Shown here piece by piece: positions 47,148 through 59,084 of a stretch of 64,000 nt of DNA (positions within the stretch are counted from its first letter, which is position 1; each line of letters opens with the position of its first letter). A program made the position numbers and the translations under genes. This stretch comes from Cercis canadensis. Its lineage: Eukaryota; Streptophyta; Magnoliopsida; Fabales; Fabaceae. Below the pieces are notes generated by a model. That model saw only the letters and a list, made by a program, of their open reading frames with translations. It had not been told where the DNA came from and did not search any database. The stretch lies in assembly GCA_003255065.1 (NCBI GenBank), contig QAOA01002460.1:1-64000 (forward strand), given 5' to 3'.

Positions 47148-50049
47148 ATCGCGTTTTCTATAAGAAAACGCAGATTCATATCTGCATTTTCTAATTGCAA
47201 ACGCATATTTAAATAATACATTATCACTATATATTTTTAAAAAAATAAAAGTGCTATTACAAGAATAAGCAATTGGTAACATTAAACATGAATTTGAAGG
47301 AAAAATAAAATTAAACATATGACTTTAAAATTTTTGCTAACCTTTGCTTTCTATTCACAAATGCAGCAGCTAACAGCCGTGTCAGTAGATCAAACACCGA
47401 AGATACACAAAGTCCCTAGCTTCAGCTAATCCTCCTCACAGACACAATGCACACTTTTATCCCTTTGTGCATAAGAAAAAAAAAATAATGAATATAATAA
47501 ATAACAACTACATTAACTTTTCACCTCTACTGCATTAAAAAACTATGAATACAAATAAGTTTTTTCAAATTTTTAAAGAAATTATAAATTTATCATGGCT
47601 CTAGCCTTTATGTTGTTATATCAATCAAAAAGTTTAAAAGTAAAACTTAGTCCCAAAGAAACAAAGCATACATGAGCCAAAACCAAACCTTTGATAGAAT
47701 ATATACATTTTGCACTCAAAAACTTCAACTATACCATGTCAACAAACCAATTAATTTCTGACATGTCAGTAGTGACAACATTTTACCACAAGTAGCCAAA
47801 TGACCATCTAATATGGAAAATATTTGTTAAATTACCTAAATATTTATCCCAAAGAAAGCAATTAATTTGTCTCTCATTGAGGCACACTACCATTGACATA
47901 TAATCTCACATTAAATATCCAAGTCTGAATTTAATCTAATTACCAGACCATCCCAAGTTCAACAAAATTCATACCACTGATACCAACATGTCAAATGTGG
48001 ATCCAAACAAATAATAGGAAATAAATACAAGAAGTTTAATTATAAATTGTAAAAACAGATAAGAAAGGAAAAGAACATAGATGAAAAGTGCCCATAGCAC
48101 TGCCTCACTGGCTAGCATATAATCTAAACTTCCTTCTAACTTTGAAAGAATCATTTATTTTGATATACTGATTTGGACTAGTATTAAATTATTTACCTAA
48201 TCATCATCTTGATAGGCAGCTTTTTGTACTCTTCGACAACTAGCCGTTCACTCAAAATTGAACAAAGTTTCATTTAATTTTACATGTAAAATCTAGGGGA
48301 CTGCTAAGTTTCTAACAATATCTAACCATCACAGCTTAAATCATCCTTAAAAGAGTAGGATATGTCAATCAATATCTTTTTTCTTCTAACCCTAAAGCAA
48401 CATTTTTCTAAAGGAGAAGTCATTTACATTCTGATAATAATAGCCCAAGTAAAATGCTAGATGTCCAGTTTTATCTTGTTTTACTTGAATGCCATTTGGA
48501 AGTTCAAGGCACTAAAGGAAAAGAGACAAATCATATTTAAAAAATAAGGTCATGGATAGTTGATGGTTGATGGTTTACTTTTTTTACCGGAAGTGAGTAG
48601 GATAGCATAGAACCGAATTGCAAGAGAGATTTTTTCTATTACTTCTCTTTCGGTAGTATTTTGCTCTTATCTTTCTTAGTGGAGGATGTAAACTATTTCA
48701 ATACCCAAAAAGAACTATTTCTTTTTTGTTCTGATTAAATTAATTGAAATTGCTAACAAAGCCTTTTTGACTAAATGCTGCAAGAATCAAAGGTTATAAT
48801 TCAATTGCTTATCAATGTGTTTGGGCATTATACCACCACTAAAAAAGAAACTGTTATTCAGATTTCTTTTATAAATGTTTTAGACTAAAGTGTATTTATA
48901 ATATTTTTAGATAAATAAATGCTTCTTATCATTTTATTTTATTTAAAAGTAATTATAAATATATTTTAATTTGACAACAACTTTACCTAATATTACTCCT
49001 AAAAAATTCCAAAAATTGACTAGTGAGAAGCTAGGACAATCGGTGAGGTTTGGAGAGCACTGCACAACATCTATGATTAATGGGTGATGGGAAAAGGGAG
49101 AAAAAACAAAAATAGTACTCAGCAAAGGAGGGTTTTTTTGTTTTTTGGCCATGAGTTGGCAAATCAGGTTAATCATTATAAATTTCTGGGAAGAGAAGAA
49201 GACAACAATTTGCAACAGAAGATTAAAAGCTTTTGAGTACCATATTCATTTGCAAAAAGCATATAATCATTCAAAGAAAAATCATGTTATCACCTCAGCC
49301 TTTTTCTTTCATTTCCCTCATTTACCCTATATATGTCTCTTACTTTTGCTCTCTATGTAGCAAAATCAAAATGGAACATCAAGATTTTAATATGTCCTAT
49401 GAGATAAAAAAAAATCTACAGATGATTTCACCCAAGCTAACAAAATCACATATGAAGAAGGTTTTGTGCATATTTTAAAAAATTCAGCAGTCTTGAGAAC
49501 CAAAAAGATTCTAAATAGGTCAAACATTTGAATAATGTTTTTAAGGCAAGGAAGAAAGATAACCCTCTATAGAAATCAACACCCCTCTCATAAGGGCCAA
49601 AAACATTGTATACAGATAAGGATACTAATTTTGGATGGCATAAAAGAAAAAAAAAAATTGATTCCTAAAGCAACAAGATATCTTGTATTAGATCCAAAGA
49701 ACATGAAGAATAACCATAGGTAGAGTCATAATGCATGCATGGCTGCATTTAAGGATCCACTTGCAGCATCCCAATTTGAAATTACAAATATATATAAGAG
49801 TCACATCTTAACGGACTCTGAATTTGGCCAATACACTAAGTAACTTATGCTGTAATTTATGTCTCTTTATTAGTAAGTTGGACATACACATTATAGGAGA
49901 GGCTGCAACTCTCACCAGTCAAAATAAAAATTCTAATCTAATAGGGTTGTCTATCAAGTTATAAACCACAATACCATGAATGATAAATGTCTGTACATAA
50001 GTACTCTTTGTATGTGTATACATGTATATATGTATCTAACACCACAAAC
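47148..50049. other. no gene confidently recognised
   Basis: AT-rich. A possible exon on the minus strand around 48440-48515 reads CLELPNGIQVKQDKTGHLAF after an acceptor-like ttcctttag; I could not assign it. Otherwise nothing coding was recognised. Confidence 0.4.
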
Positions 50050-50139
50050 CTGGTGAATGCCACTTTCATGAGCAAAAGCATTAGCTCCCACAAGAGCCTT
50101 ATGTGGTTGTACCAGCTGCAAACCAGTGTACTCTTCGAC
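50050..50139 (-). pseudogene. 2-isopropylmalate synthase exon fragment
   Basis: The minus strand reads tcaatag|GTCGAAGAG ... CACCAG|gtttgt: 90 bases, 30 codons, beginning [18 protein letters not shown] and ending [12 protein letters not shown]. This is the conserved block of plant 2-isopropylmalate synthase (first step of leucine synthesis in the plastid), with the His motif of the HxH metal site region nearby and one extra residue (Leu in LQLVQ) relative to the usual LQVQ. No exon matching the following DGMLKHKGTYEI or any preceding part was found within several kb. It is a single captured exon with its splice sites, not a working gene. Confidence 0.8.
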
Positions 50140-52497
50140 CTATTGAAAAAGATAATGAATATTTTAACAATAGATAAAGGTATTCAAAAGGAGAGATAGA
50201 GGGAGAAAGAAGGATAGTTTTTGGTCACAACCTAAGGATGAGCCTCAAATTTTACACAATAAAAACTGTTACAAATAAATTAAAGCATGCAATATCAAAT
50301 TAAACAATTTCTTACTTGAAGTTACACATGTGCAAACTGAATAAAAAGCAAGATACAGAACAATAAGGCATGAAAAGACAAAATATAGAATACCTAATAG
50401 TCATAGTAGTTTAATTTAATGATTAGGTAGCAATGAACATACAACCGAAACAGAAAAAAGAAACAAGTCTTATATATTATCAACCAATACATTCATAAGT
50501 TAATTCCTGAGTTTAAATTCTTCTGATTAGATAATTAGATATAGGATTAAGGATCTAACACTGAGAAGATGTGCAATGATACTTAATAAGGCCTGCTTGC
50601 CCTTTAAGGAGATATGGAAAGTAGCAAGGGGGAGGGGGNCCAACCAAAGACACCAAAGGCAGCATAAATTGCACACAGCTATAAAGCTTTTCCCACTTTG
50701 CTCCTACCAAATTCTTTGAATCCAATTGATAGAAATTTCTCAGAGCTATGTGGGCACAATTAACCAAACACTACAAAAAGCTTAATTCAATTGTAGCCAG
50801 TTGCCAGACAATACAAGAAAAGATGTGCAAGAGTAAAGGTACCTAAATCCATCTAACAACTAACAATGTAAACCAAGAAGTCTAGCAGAGAATCAATAGG
50901 ATTATACAGAAGCTATAGGTTACTCTAACCTCATAAATGTCAGCATTAGATATTGCCACTACCCTAGGACATTCAAACTTACTATCCAGAACTCATTTGT
51001 GGGACAAGGTAGCGCTTAGCAGCTATATACATAATGAGGTATATAAAAATAAAGAATGAGAGTTTCATTACTCTAAATGTTAGTTGTTCAGTAACAACAC
51101 TCAAAAACTGAGCTAATCTTACCAAATTATTTCAGTGGAGGAGATAAGAAAACTTAATTAACACATGCATGAAAAGATAGCCACCCATATTTCAATTAAT
51201 TCAATTGTTTAGAGATACTCTGAAATCAAATCTCCTATTTCCTAGAGGAAGAATGGTTCAGATTAAGAGAAGATTAACTCAATAAAATTTATATTGATGC
51301 TTGATTAATGTTATAGATATTTATATCTTAATTAAACCAAACTCCATGTCAAGTTGTGGAATAGGAATAAGTAGGGTCACTCATTAAGGTGGTCTTTGAT
51401 TTATATGAAAACATTACCCAAAATGCCAACAGTTCTGNATATGGGAATGTCACTTTCTCATGGTGCAAGTTTTACAGACATATTCTCAAGTATTTACGGT
51501 TTCATGGAATAGTGTTTTGTCCACTTTCTCACATTTTTAACCATCAATGGATGCCACACTAAAATAAATAAACAGAACAATACATAAAATGTGCCAACAA
51601 TAGATTAAAATATTTAATTTATTTGACTCAAAGCAAAAGGGTACTTGGTAATTATTAGGACACTGGCCCAACAGTCCAGTAGTTAATGTGTAGGTGTATT
51701 TTTGTATTTCCCATTTACTAACTTGGTCTTTAGTCATGGTCCACTGAGTTTTATGCATAGCTCACTATTTACAACAAAAGGTTTTACTTTTACAGTGTCT
51801 TTCTTCTATGTCATTTTGTTCATGATGTTGAAGGTCATTGAATGATATATGAGTGAATGAATATCCTAACGACATCTTTTTCTGCATTGACTCCTATTGG
51901 TACAGTTACATTTGTGGACCAATGCCCTTTGAATTGGTACACAAGTTTTGAACCAAAACAAGAGGCATACAAACAGAAGCAACAGTTCAGCAAAAGGGTA
52001 CTTGGTAATTATTAGGACACTGGTCCAACAGTCCAATAGTTAATGTGTAGGTGTATTTTTGTATTTCCCATTTACTAACTTGGTCTTTAGTCATGGTCCA
52101 CTGAGTTTTATGCATAGCTCACTATTTACAACAAAAGGTTTTACTTTTACGGTGTCTTTCTTCTATGTCATTTTGTTCATGATGTTGAAGGTCATTGAAT
52201 GATATATGAGTGAATGAATATCCTAACGGCATCTTTTTCTGCATTGACTCCTATTGGTACAGTTACATTTGTGGACCAATGCCCTTTGAATTGGTACAAA
52301 AGTTTTGAACCAAAACAAGAGGCATACAAACAGAAGCAACAGTTCTGGTTTCAAGTAAATTAGTTCCAAAAATCTAGTACTAAATTGAAACACTATTTCT
52401 AACACCACTCAACCATAGACCAAATAGTAATAAAAACTTGGGAGCTAATTAAATCCTACACATTATACATATTTGACACATGCTATATTCTAACAAT
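50140..52497. other. no gene confidently recognised; Ns and a tandem duplication
   Basis: Holds single Ns (50639, 51438) and the 357-bp tandem repeat (separate entry). A possible minus-strand exon at about 50935-50985 encodes FECPRVVAISNADIYE before a gttaga donor; unassigned. Confidence 0.35.
51632..52344 (+). repeat. 357-bp direct tandem duplication
   Basis: agcaaaagggtacttggtaa begins unit 1 at 51632 and unit 2 at 51989, and both run through acagaagcaacagttc with only a few differences. Long, near-identical units point to a recent event or an assembly duplication. Confidence 0.9.
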
Positions 52498-52514
52498 AAG
52501 GAAACAAAGTGTAC

Positions 52515-52581
52515 CTGAACTTTTTGTCTGCACCAATTATGCCCATTTCAATGTTTTTTTCTGGAGCTTTGTCCCTCAAGC
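52515..52581 (-). pseudogene. proteasome alpha-2 (PAB)-like exon, copy A
   Basis: The minus strand reads gtcatctag|GCTTGAGGGAC ... AAGTTCAG|gtacac: 67 bases encoding LRDKAPEKNIEMGIIGADKK followed by F and a split codon. KNIE-x-GIIGADKKFR matches the C-terminal region of the 20S proteasome alpha-2 subunit. The Met (ATG) replaces the Ile found in copy B. No other proteasome exon is seen nearby. Confidence 0.6.
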
Positions 52582-52618
52582 CTAGATGACAAAAGCAAAA
52601 AAAGGAAACAAAGTGTAC

Positions 52619-52685
52619 CTGAACTTTTTGTCTGCACCAATTATGCCAATTTCAATGTTTTTTTCTGGAGCTTTGTCCCTCAAGC
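52619..52685 (-). pseudogene. proteasome alpha-2 (PAB)-like exon, copy B
   Basis: Second tandem copy of the exon at 52515-52581 with the same acceptor and donor. Here the residue before GIIGADKK is Ile, as in the family. It is an isolated exon without the rest of the gene. Confidence 0.6.
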
Positions 52686-52832
52686 CTAGATGACAAAAGC
52701 AAAATATGAATTCCAGCATTACTACAATATGTACGGTAGGGAAAAACTTAATTTAGCAAACAGGAAGGAGAGTTATATTGGCATAATATGAGAAAGAACT
52801 CATATTGGCATAAGCACTGAATGTCCACTCAC

Positions 52833-52907
52833 CAAGTTAACAAATAATGCAACCTCATCTCGAAATTCTAAAGCATTTTCCATTTTCAATATTTCATCAT
52901 TTGTAAA
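52833..52907 (-). pseudogene. isolated exon-like block, unassigned
   Basis: The minus strand reads aatgcag|TTTACAAATG ... GTTAACTTG|gtgagt, 75 bases and 25 codons: FTNDEILKMENALEFRDEVA followed by LFVNL. Strong splice sites and an open, protein-like frame suggest a captured exon. I do not recognise the source gene. Confidence 0.4.
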
Positions 52908-54952
52908 CTGCATTAGTTTCAGAGAAATGAAAACTAGGTGGCAAAAAATTGAGGGTGAGTTTGGATAGAGAAGCATTTTATTGAGAAAAAAAAAATACTC
53001 TTCTAAGCTGAGTTATAAGTACATGTTTCTCAAGGGAAGCTGAAGCTGTTGTGTTTGAATATCACTCATCTTTAATCTTTAATAAATTACATTTTTGTTA
53101 AAAAGACGAGTCACCTACCCACTACCCCGTGGACAGTACACATGGAGGGGAGTCCTAGTAGAAAAGAAACTACAAGAAGTTCTCTGAGAACTCCCTATGG
53201 ATTGGGTTGCTCTTTGCTTCAAATATTTTAGTAGCTCTATTCCTTTGTTATTGCTTTAGGTTTTATGTTTAAGAAAACCATTCTTGAATTCCAGCAACAA
53301 GTTCATTGCTTACCAAAAAATGGCAATCAGATTTTACTCCAAGTTCATTGTATTTGTAGCATCATCAGATATAGGCAAAGCAGTTGAATGCATATCTTTT
53401 GCATGGTGCTTTTTCCTGTCTTTGAAGAGTTTTAAGGAGGGAACCACCAGAACAACATGTTTTGGTGTAGGTTGAAATCATTCAACATAATTGAGAAAGA
53501 ATTATTTCCAAATAAACCAGAGGCTAATTCCCTGTATTACATATACTTGACAAAGGAAAGTATAACTCTGTTGGGCAAAACTATATAGAATCCATATTAA
53601 GTGAATAGATGATTAATATAGTAGCAAATTTGTCTCATTTGGTCTTTATATAATTCACTTAATGCTCATGCTCTGATCTTTTTTGGTGGTTTGGGTTTAT
53701 TTTGTGCATCTTTCTTGATCTTTTCTATTGGTTAATTCATTGAAGACTTCAATCTGATTACAGCCTCCCTTTTTCTTTTTTCCTTTCTCTTCGAGTCATC
53801 TTTTATTCCTCTAGTTTGGAGCTGGACCCTAATGATCTTGCATTGTTTGACATAGGACATATTTAGTTTCATTAGTTTATGAGTAAGATTTTATGTAATA
53901 TTGAAGTTGATAGTAAGGATGTGGGTGGCATTGAGGCATTAGCAGCAATATTGAGGATGTCAAAGGCAAGGGTTTGGGCTTTACACGGCAAAGTTTAGGA
54001 GAAACATTTGTGGGGATGTAGAACTTTTGTTGCTAGGTGGATGATTATTATTTTGGCTAGCATAAAACGGAGAATGGAATAGTAGAGAGCTATTAAGTGG
54101 TTGTGAATAGTAGCAAAAAATAGAAGAAAAATGATGTAGAGAAGGGAATTTGGGTCACAATCAGTATTATATAGTAGTTTAGGGACGTTCTTATCACAGC
54201 AGCAGTGACTGGATAGTGGTCCTGCCACTTCTTAAACAGTCAAAAAGCACTTTGTTAATGAATAAGGAGATAGAACACTAGACAAGATATTATAATAGCT
54301 TGAGCTCTACCGCATCTAGTTCATAAAATTATCAAAAGAAAATAACAACACATACCTAAAAGTCTGCTCACTACTATATCATACATTCACTAGCTTAAAA
54401 TCACGTTGGCAGAAAAGTTGCAACAAAAAATAGCTCTAACCTAAGTAAGAATTCCATTTAAACAAGCAGAACGCAAACTAATAAAGTTTTATTCAAATTT
54501 CCAGACACCAATTACTCAACTCAGCCACCTAAACTAGCAATACAAAATTGCGCATGAAACTAGCTACACATAGGGCCGAGGGGACAAAAGGGTTCTGTAA
54601 ATTCTGAAAAACATTGAAATTTTCCGCCATCAAAGATCAGAAAGGAGACAAATTACACGACAATAAAAACAGTAGCAGGACAATATTGCAGTAGTCATTA
54701 CAGTAGCAGTAGCAATAAAAACAGTAGCAGGACAATATTGTAGAACCATACAGAAACACTGCATACAGTAGTACACACTCAAATAATTAAAGTGGAGCTA
54801 TTCTAATACTGCCCCAGTCAAATTTAGAACCAGTCAAGCACACACTGAAATAATTAAAGTGAGCACCTCCAAAAGAAAAAAATAATAGGATCAAAATTAC
54901 ACAAAGTAAGAAATAAGATCTAGTAGACAGCTAATCGTATAGGCAAAAGAAC
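52908..54952. other. no gene confidently recognised
   Basis: A possible minus-strand coding stretch at about 53310-53465 reads PKHVVLVVPSLKLFKDRKKH and then DMHSTALPISDDATNTMNLE before a stop; unassigned. A ~52-bp tandem repeat of aataaaaacagtagcaggac lies at 54660-54750. The rest is AT-rich with no signal. Confidence 0.35.
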
Positions 54953-55032
54953 CTTGATCAACTCCACAATTGTTACAGTTTTGTTGATAGCTCTCCCCAT
55001 TGCTTTAAAAACAATTTCATTTGAACCTTTTT
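54953..55032 (-). pseudogene. Alba-domain protein exon fragment
   Basis: The minus strand reads tctctacaag|AAAAAGGTTC ... GATCAAG|gttctt, encoding EKGSNEIVFKAMGRAINKTV and then TIVELIK. This is the conserved core of the Alba DNA/RNA-binding domain of plant Alba-like nucleic-acid-binding proteins, where the family continues RRIVGLHQ. That next exon and the N-terminal exon are absent nearby. Single captured exon of about 80 bases. Confidence 0.8.
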
Positions 55033-55381
55033 CTTGTAGAGAAGTGAACAAGAGAAAGTGAGTATGCCAATGCGAGAATGGAGAACTTATATCATAATAC
55101 AGAAATAATGAGCAACTCAAACTTTTACACTTCAATTTTTCCAAGACCCCGACAAAGCTATGGGGAAGAAAGTAACAGAAGGTAGACTCCATCCCTTGCT
55201 TGGATATTTCATCATAAAGGAGTGAGTGAGGATAGGAGTAAAACCAACCCTTTCCCTTTCATTTATGAACACTGAAAATTCCATTTCCATCATATTATTT
55301 TGGTGTGAGAGGCAATAAAATAAATCTACCTTCCCAAAATTCATACATGCCTTGATCATTTAATCATTGTCTACCTTTTCC

Positions 55382-55521
55382 TTCACTCCAAATTCCAAAA
55401 AAAATCCAAAACTAAGCATGCTGTTAACTTTCACTCAATTTGACTTTTTAATTCACTCCAAATTCCAAAAAAAATCCAAAACTAAGGATGCTGTTAACTT
55501 TCACTCAATTTGACTTTTTAT
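55382..55521 (+). repeat. 70-bp tandem duplication
   Basis: ttcactccaaattccaaaaa starts at 55382 and again at 55452; the two 70-base units are almost identical. Confidence 0.9.
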
Positions 55522-55609
55522 TTATAAAATTAAATAAGAGAACTCTAGTTGCAAGCTCAAGCTGAACTTTAACCTCCAAGATGCTCTAGATTCATTTAAA
55601 ACAATGTCT

Positions 55610-55731
55610 AAAGTGTTGAAAGGAGAATAACAGACATGGTACCAGCAATAGTTTTTACTGTAGCTGGACCCTTCCCCATCTTCAGTGGATCCAGACTCTT
55701 AATCACAAGATCTCTTAATGCATGGCCCAAT
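55610..55731 (-). pseudogene. BAP31-like membrane protein exon fragment
   Basis: After an acceptor-like gtgaag the minus strand encodes LGHALRDLVIKSLDPLKMGK followed by GPATVKTIAGTMSVILLSTL, then a stop. This resembles the segment LRKLVI-x-x-LD-x-x-K-x-GRGP-x-x-VKT-x-A-x-T of plant B-cell receptor-associated protein 31-like ER membrane proteins, spanning the loop and the start of the second transmembrane helix. No donor follows and no other exon is present. Assignment by motif memory only. Confidence 0.55.
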
Positions 55732-57745
55732 CTTCACCAATAAAAGAAAAGCAGCACACACTCCGCAAAAAGAACTAAGAACAACAACTTAATCATCCTT
55801 GCTTTCCAAAAATAGCACCCACCTTACACTAAAAACTAACCCAGCTATTTTACTAATCCTATAGCAAACTTCTGCTGCTCACTAATATTTGCTCAACGTC
55901 AAAGTACAAGATGTAGTAGTCATGGTTCTATCTGGTAGCTGGTAGTTCACTAGCAATCTCTATTATGCAGTACACTTAAAAAATCCACAGCTTCTCAGTG
56001 GACAAATTAAACTTGTTACTTGACCAAATATATAAAAGTTGAAGACAGCAGATATCATGCATTATGGGTCAGCTTATTTGCAAGCAAATAGTTTTCCTAA
56101 CAAAATGTGTTTGAAGAATAACCTACCTCCGAAGTCTTGTCAAATCAATCCAGGCCCTCCTAACAATAGTACCCACAGTTTACTCATAATATTGTTCGTG
56201 ATGGCATTCTGCAAGTCATCCTTTTTGGTTGAGATACACCCACTCAACTATTAAGATTCTCCTGTTAGACCTCTAACTTGACTCGCATCACTTCATGTAG
56301 ATTAGTATGTGAATTTTTTTGAAGAAATTTCATGTAGGTTAGTATGTGATTACTAATGGCAATTACATACTTCCTCCGATCCTTGGTTGCAATAAAGCTC
56401 ACTGAATCTATGAATTACTACATCACTTGTACAGTCACAAGTTAGGTATGAGAAGCCAACGGAAAGTAAGCAAGGTATAATTAAACATGTTTTTTCACTA
56501 ACGCAACTGAGTCCAATAATTTATCTTATTACTACATCACTTGTACAGTCACAAGTTAGGTATGAGAAGCCAACAGAAAGTAAGGAAGGTATAACTAAAC
56601 ATGTTTTTTCACTGACGCAACTGAGTCCAATAATTTATCTTTTATTAACATACACATACCAGTTGAGCCCAATAAAACAGAAGGATTCACACCCAGCCCC
56701 GTGATTTTTGGAAATTAGACATCATACAGAAGAGACACATTCCATTTTTTCAGGCAATGATCTTTTGAAAATAAACTCCATTGATACATCACTAGGACTA
56801 GTAGACAAACTTGAGGGCCAAGTTATACAAACTTAGAGTACAAGTTAAAAAAATTAGCCACTTATAAACATAAAAGTTCAAATATTTGAAACAAACCAAG
56901 AAAAAGCCCATAGAACAAAAATCCATGCATGGACATAACCAAATATCGAATTACAGGACCTAAAATTACTAAAGTACCTCCTGATAGAAATTGATTTCCC
57001 CCTTTCTATTAAAATATTTCTCTAACCTCCTTGGAATTCAGAATCCCCTAAAATTTTAACTGATTCGGATGCCCTTGACCTTGACAATTACATAAGAGTA
57101 TATTAGTTCTTTTACTAGGGTATCTGCATCACATTTGATCCCTATAAATCTTATTTTCCTTGAACCATGGAAATTTCACATGTTTTTACCTTCTAATTAA
57201 AGTCAGATATTAGGGGGGAGATCTACTTGGGAAGGACATCTTGCAAAGTTGTGTGACAAAAAATGAAAATATCTGTGGCAATAAGATCAGGTACATTATT
57301 GTTACAAGTACATATCAAAACTAAAGCTTTTAGGACACCAAGTGGTCAAGAGTTTAATTATTGCTGTCCTATTCCCATAAATAAATTAAATTCCAGCACA
57401 AGAGTCAGCCTACACTATGTACATGCTTCAAGCTCAAAAGGCTTTCACATGAGGAGGCTTGTCAGAGATAAAACCTATTGCAGGGCCTTCTCCTAGTAGC
57501 TTAAGGTTTTGGAATGACTGTGTATGTGACAATTACATATTAAACAAAAATTTAGACCTGAAGTATTGCTGGATCCTATTCCTAGCAATAGAATAGAATT
57601 CAAACATTCTCCTTCCAATTGTTCCACTACCTTTCTCTTTTTGGATAGAAGAAGAAATATTATTAAATGAAATTGCTGCACTAACTTTTATTCCGCATAA
57701 TGTTAATTGTTACATTTATTTGGTATCTGTATTTCTACTTGCTAG
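55732..57745. other. no gene confidently recognised
   Basis: A possible minus-strand coding end near 56130-56190 (VRRAWIDLTRLRR before a gtaggt donor) could not be assigned. The 114-bp tandem duplication at 56414-56641 is listed separately. Otherwise AT-rich with no signal. Confidence 0.35.
56414..56641 (+). repeat. 114-bp tandem duplication
   Basis: attactacatcacttgtaca starts at 56414 and 56528; the units differ at only a few bases. Confidence 0.9.
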
Positions 57746-57807
57746 CTTTGGCAGAGAGAAGCAGCAAGCTTGAGGCAACAACTTCAGTACTTGCAAGAGT
57801 GCCACAG
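57746..57807 (+). pseudogene. MIKC MADS-box K-domain exon fragment (AGL17-clade-like)
   Basis: The plus strand reads ttgctag|CTTTGGCAGAG ... GCCACAG|gtaaaa, exactly 62 bases, the canonical size of exon 3 in MIKC-type MADS-box genes. It encodes LWQREAASLRQQLQYLQECH, the start of the keratin-like (K) dimerisation domain, closest in my memory to AGL17-clade factors. Neither the MADS exon nor exon 4 (HRQLMGEEL-type) is found nearby. It lies on the opposite strand to the other captured exons. Confidence 0.78.
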
Positions 57808-58417
57808 GTAAAAGAATATAACCACCCAATAGTTGCATAGCTGTATTAGAGGAAATTTGTAGCGGACAGATTATCTTTACTAATAGGGTAGCAAACAACA
57901 CATCCATATGAGTGATACGCGGATAACAAACCCATGGGAGTGACTACAACAACCACAAAATGCAGATGTCACAGTACAACCAACATGCATTTGAACTTTA
58001 AAGATTTTATTTCGCTCAAAGATTTCCTAGCAGTTTGAAGGATTATGCATTCATCATCTATCACCCTGCCCCTTAAAAATTTGAGATCCTTCTGCTTCAT
58101 AAGGTGAAGGCTTGAAGCCTCGCATGATGTGTGGATGTACTCTTCACACACTCACATAGAGACAAAGAGAAAGTGACACTAACAATGCTTCAAATTAAAA
58201 TTACATCGATGAAGAAATTTGTTATTACCCCCACTTTATAAACTAGAAGTAAGCTATGCATTCTTGGGATAGTTAAATGTTCTTGACGGAACAACAAGCA
58301 ATGGTAGTAAAAGCAATGCATTATGTAATTCATTAGAGTTCCCTTCCACGTCAATGAGAAAAAACAAAGGATAACCTCCCTGTCAAATCACTACTATATC
58401 TTAAGTGATGAACTTAC
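57808..58417. other. no gene confidently recognised
   Basis: A minus-strand block at about 57985-58100 encodes KDLKFLRGRVIDDECIILQT after an acceptor-like gaagcag. It might be another captured exon, unassigned. The last exon expected for CDKA (KMLCLDPSKRITAR-type) is not found here. Confidence 0.35.
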
Positions 58418-58471
58418 AGAAAGAAGATCAAGACCAGCTAGCTCGAGATTTGGAACCACAGTTGCTAGGTC
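58418..58471 (-). pseudogene. CDKA (CDC2-type kinase) exon fragment, downstream exon
   Basis: The minus strand reads ttttcag|GACCTAGC ... CTTTCT|gtaagt, 54 bases and 18 codons encoding DLATVVPNLELAGLDLLS, as in plant A-type cyclin-dependent kinases, which drive the G1/S and G2/M transitions. It joins in phase to the exon at 58572-58659 across a 100-base intron. The terminal exon is missing. Confidence 0.85.
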
Positions 58472-58571
58472 CTGAAAAGTACAAGATAAGGCCAATTAAG
58501 TCTTACAGCAATGTAGATCCCAACAATTCAAGTACATTAAAGGTAAACAGCTGCATAGGAAATTCAATTAC

Positions 58572-58659
58572 CTTGGAAGGCCACTTGGGAAAGGCTGATT
58601 TAAAATCAGGCAATGAAGTCACTCCAGGCCATGTATCCTCATTTGGCGTACCTAAGATT
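58572..58659 (-). pseudogene. CDKA (CDC2-type kinase) exon fragment, upstream exon
   Basis: The minus strand reads gtttgaag|AATCTTAGG ... CCAAG|gtaatt, 88 bases encoding [20 protein letters not shown] and then SAFPKWPSK, the C-lobe segment of plant CDKA kinases. No PSTAIRE, catalytic HRDLKP or DFG exon is found upstream within the window. Together with 58418-58471 this is a two-exon genomic fragment with its intron, so capture was at the DNA level. Confidence 0.87.
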
Positions 58660-59028
58660 CTTCAAACAAGGAACAAAATGTAAATATCACAGCACATATT
58701 ACATGCCCATATATATTAATTGTTACATGCCCATTTGGAAGCAAAATTTATTACTGAATATTTTCACCAGTCACCACTGTCCAAATACACATGATCCCTT
58801 TTACATAGTTGTCAGTAAAATATTTTAAAATTCACAAATTCAGCCAACATACAATAAACTCCTTTGTTCTGCTTTCCAGTAAGGAAAATAAGAGTAAGAT
58901 AGAAAAGAGACCAAAACACAAGGAGATCAACAGGGACATCACTGCCACAATCACTGGGAAATGGAAATGCCATCTCAAATTTTAGACTAGTTTCCTATCT
59001 CAAATGAAAATGAGTATTTTTCCCCCTC

Positions 59029-59032
<4 letters not shown>

Positions 59033-59068
<36 letters not shown>

Positions 59069-59084
59069 NTTTTTTTTTTTTTTT
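59033..59084 (+). repeat. poly(T) tract with one N
   Basis: About 51 T residues, with an N at 59069. Such a tract is error-prone in assembly; the true length is uncertain. It would be a poly(A) on the minus strand. Confidence 0.9.

Larger units (their letters stand above)
52498..52705 (+). repeat. 104-bp tandem duplication containing an exon
   Basis: The 104-base unit from aaggaaacaaagtgtacctg to tagatgacaaaagc occurs twice in succession, duplicating the proteasome-like exon with both splice sites. The copies differ at very few positions. Confidence 0.9.

Noticed and set aside
46567..47318. Several overlapping open frames rich in Phe/Leu/Ser
   Set aside because: They are mirror images produced by the two arms of the foldback repeat.
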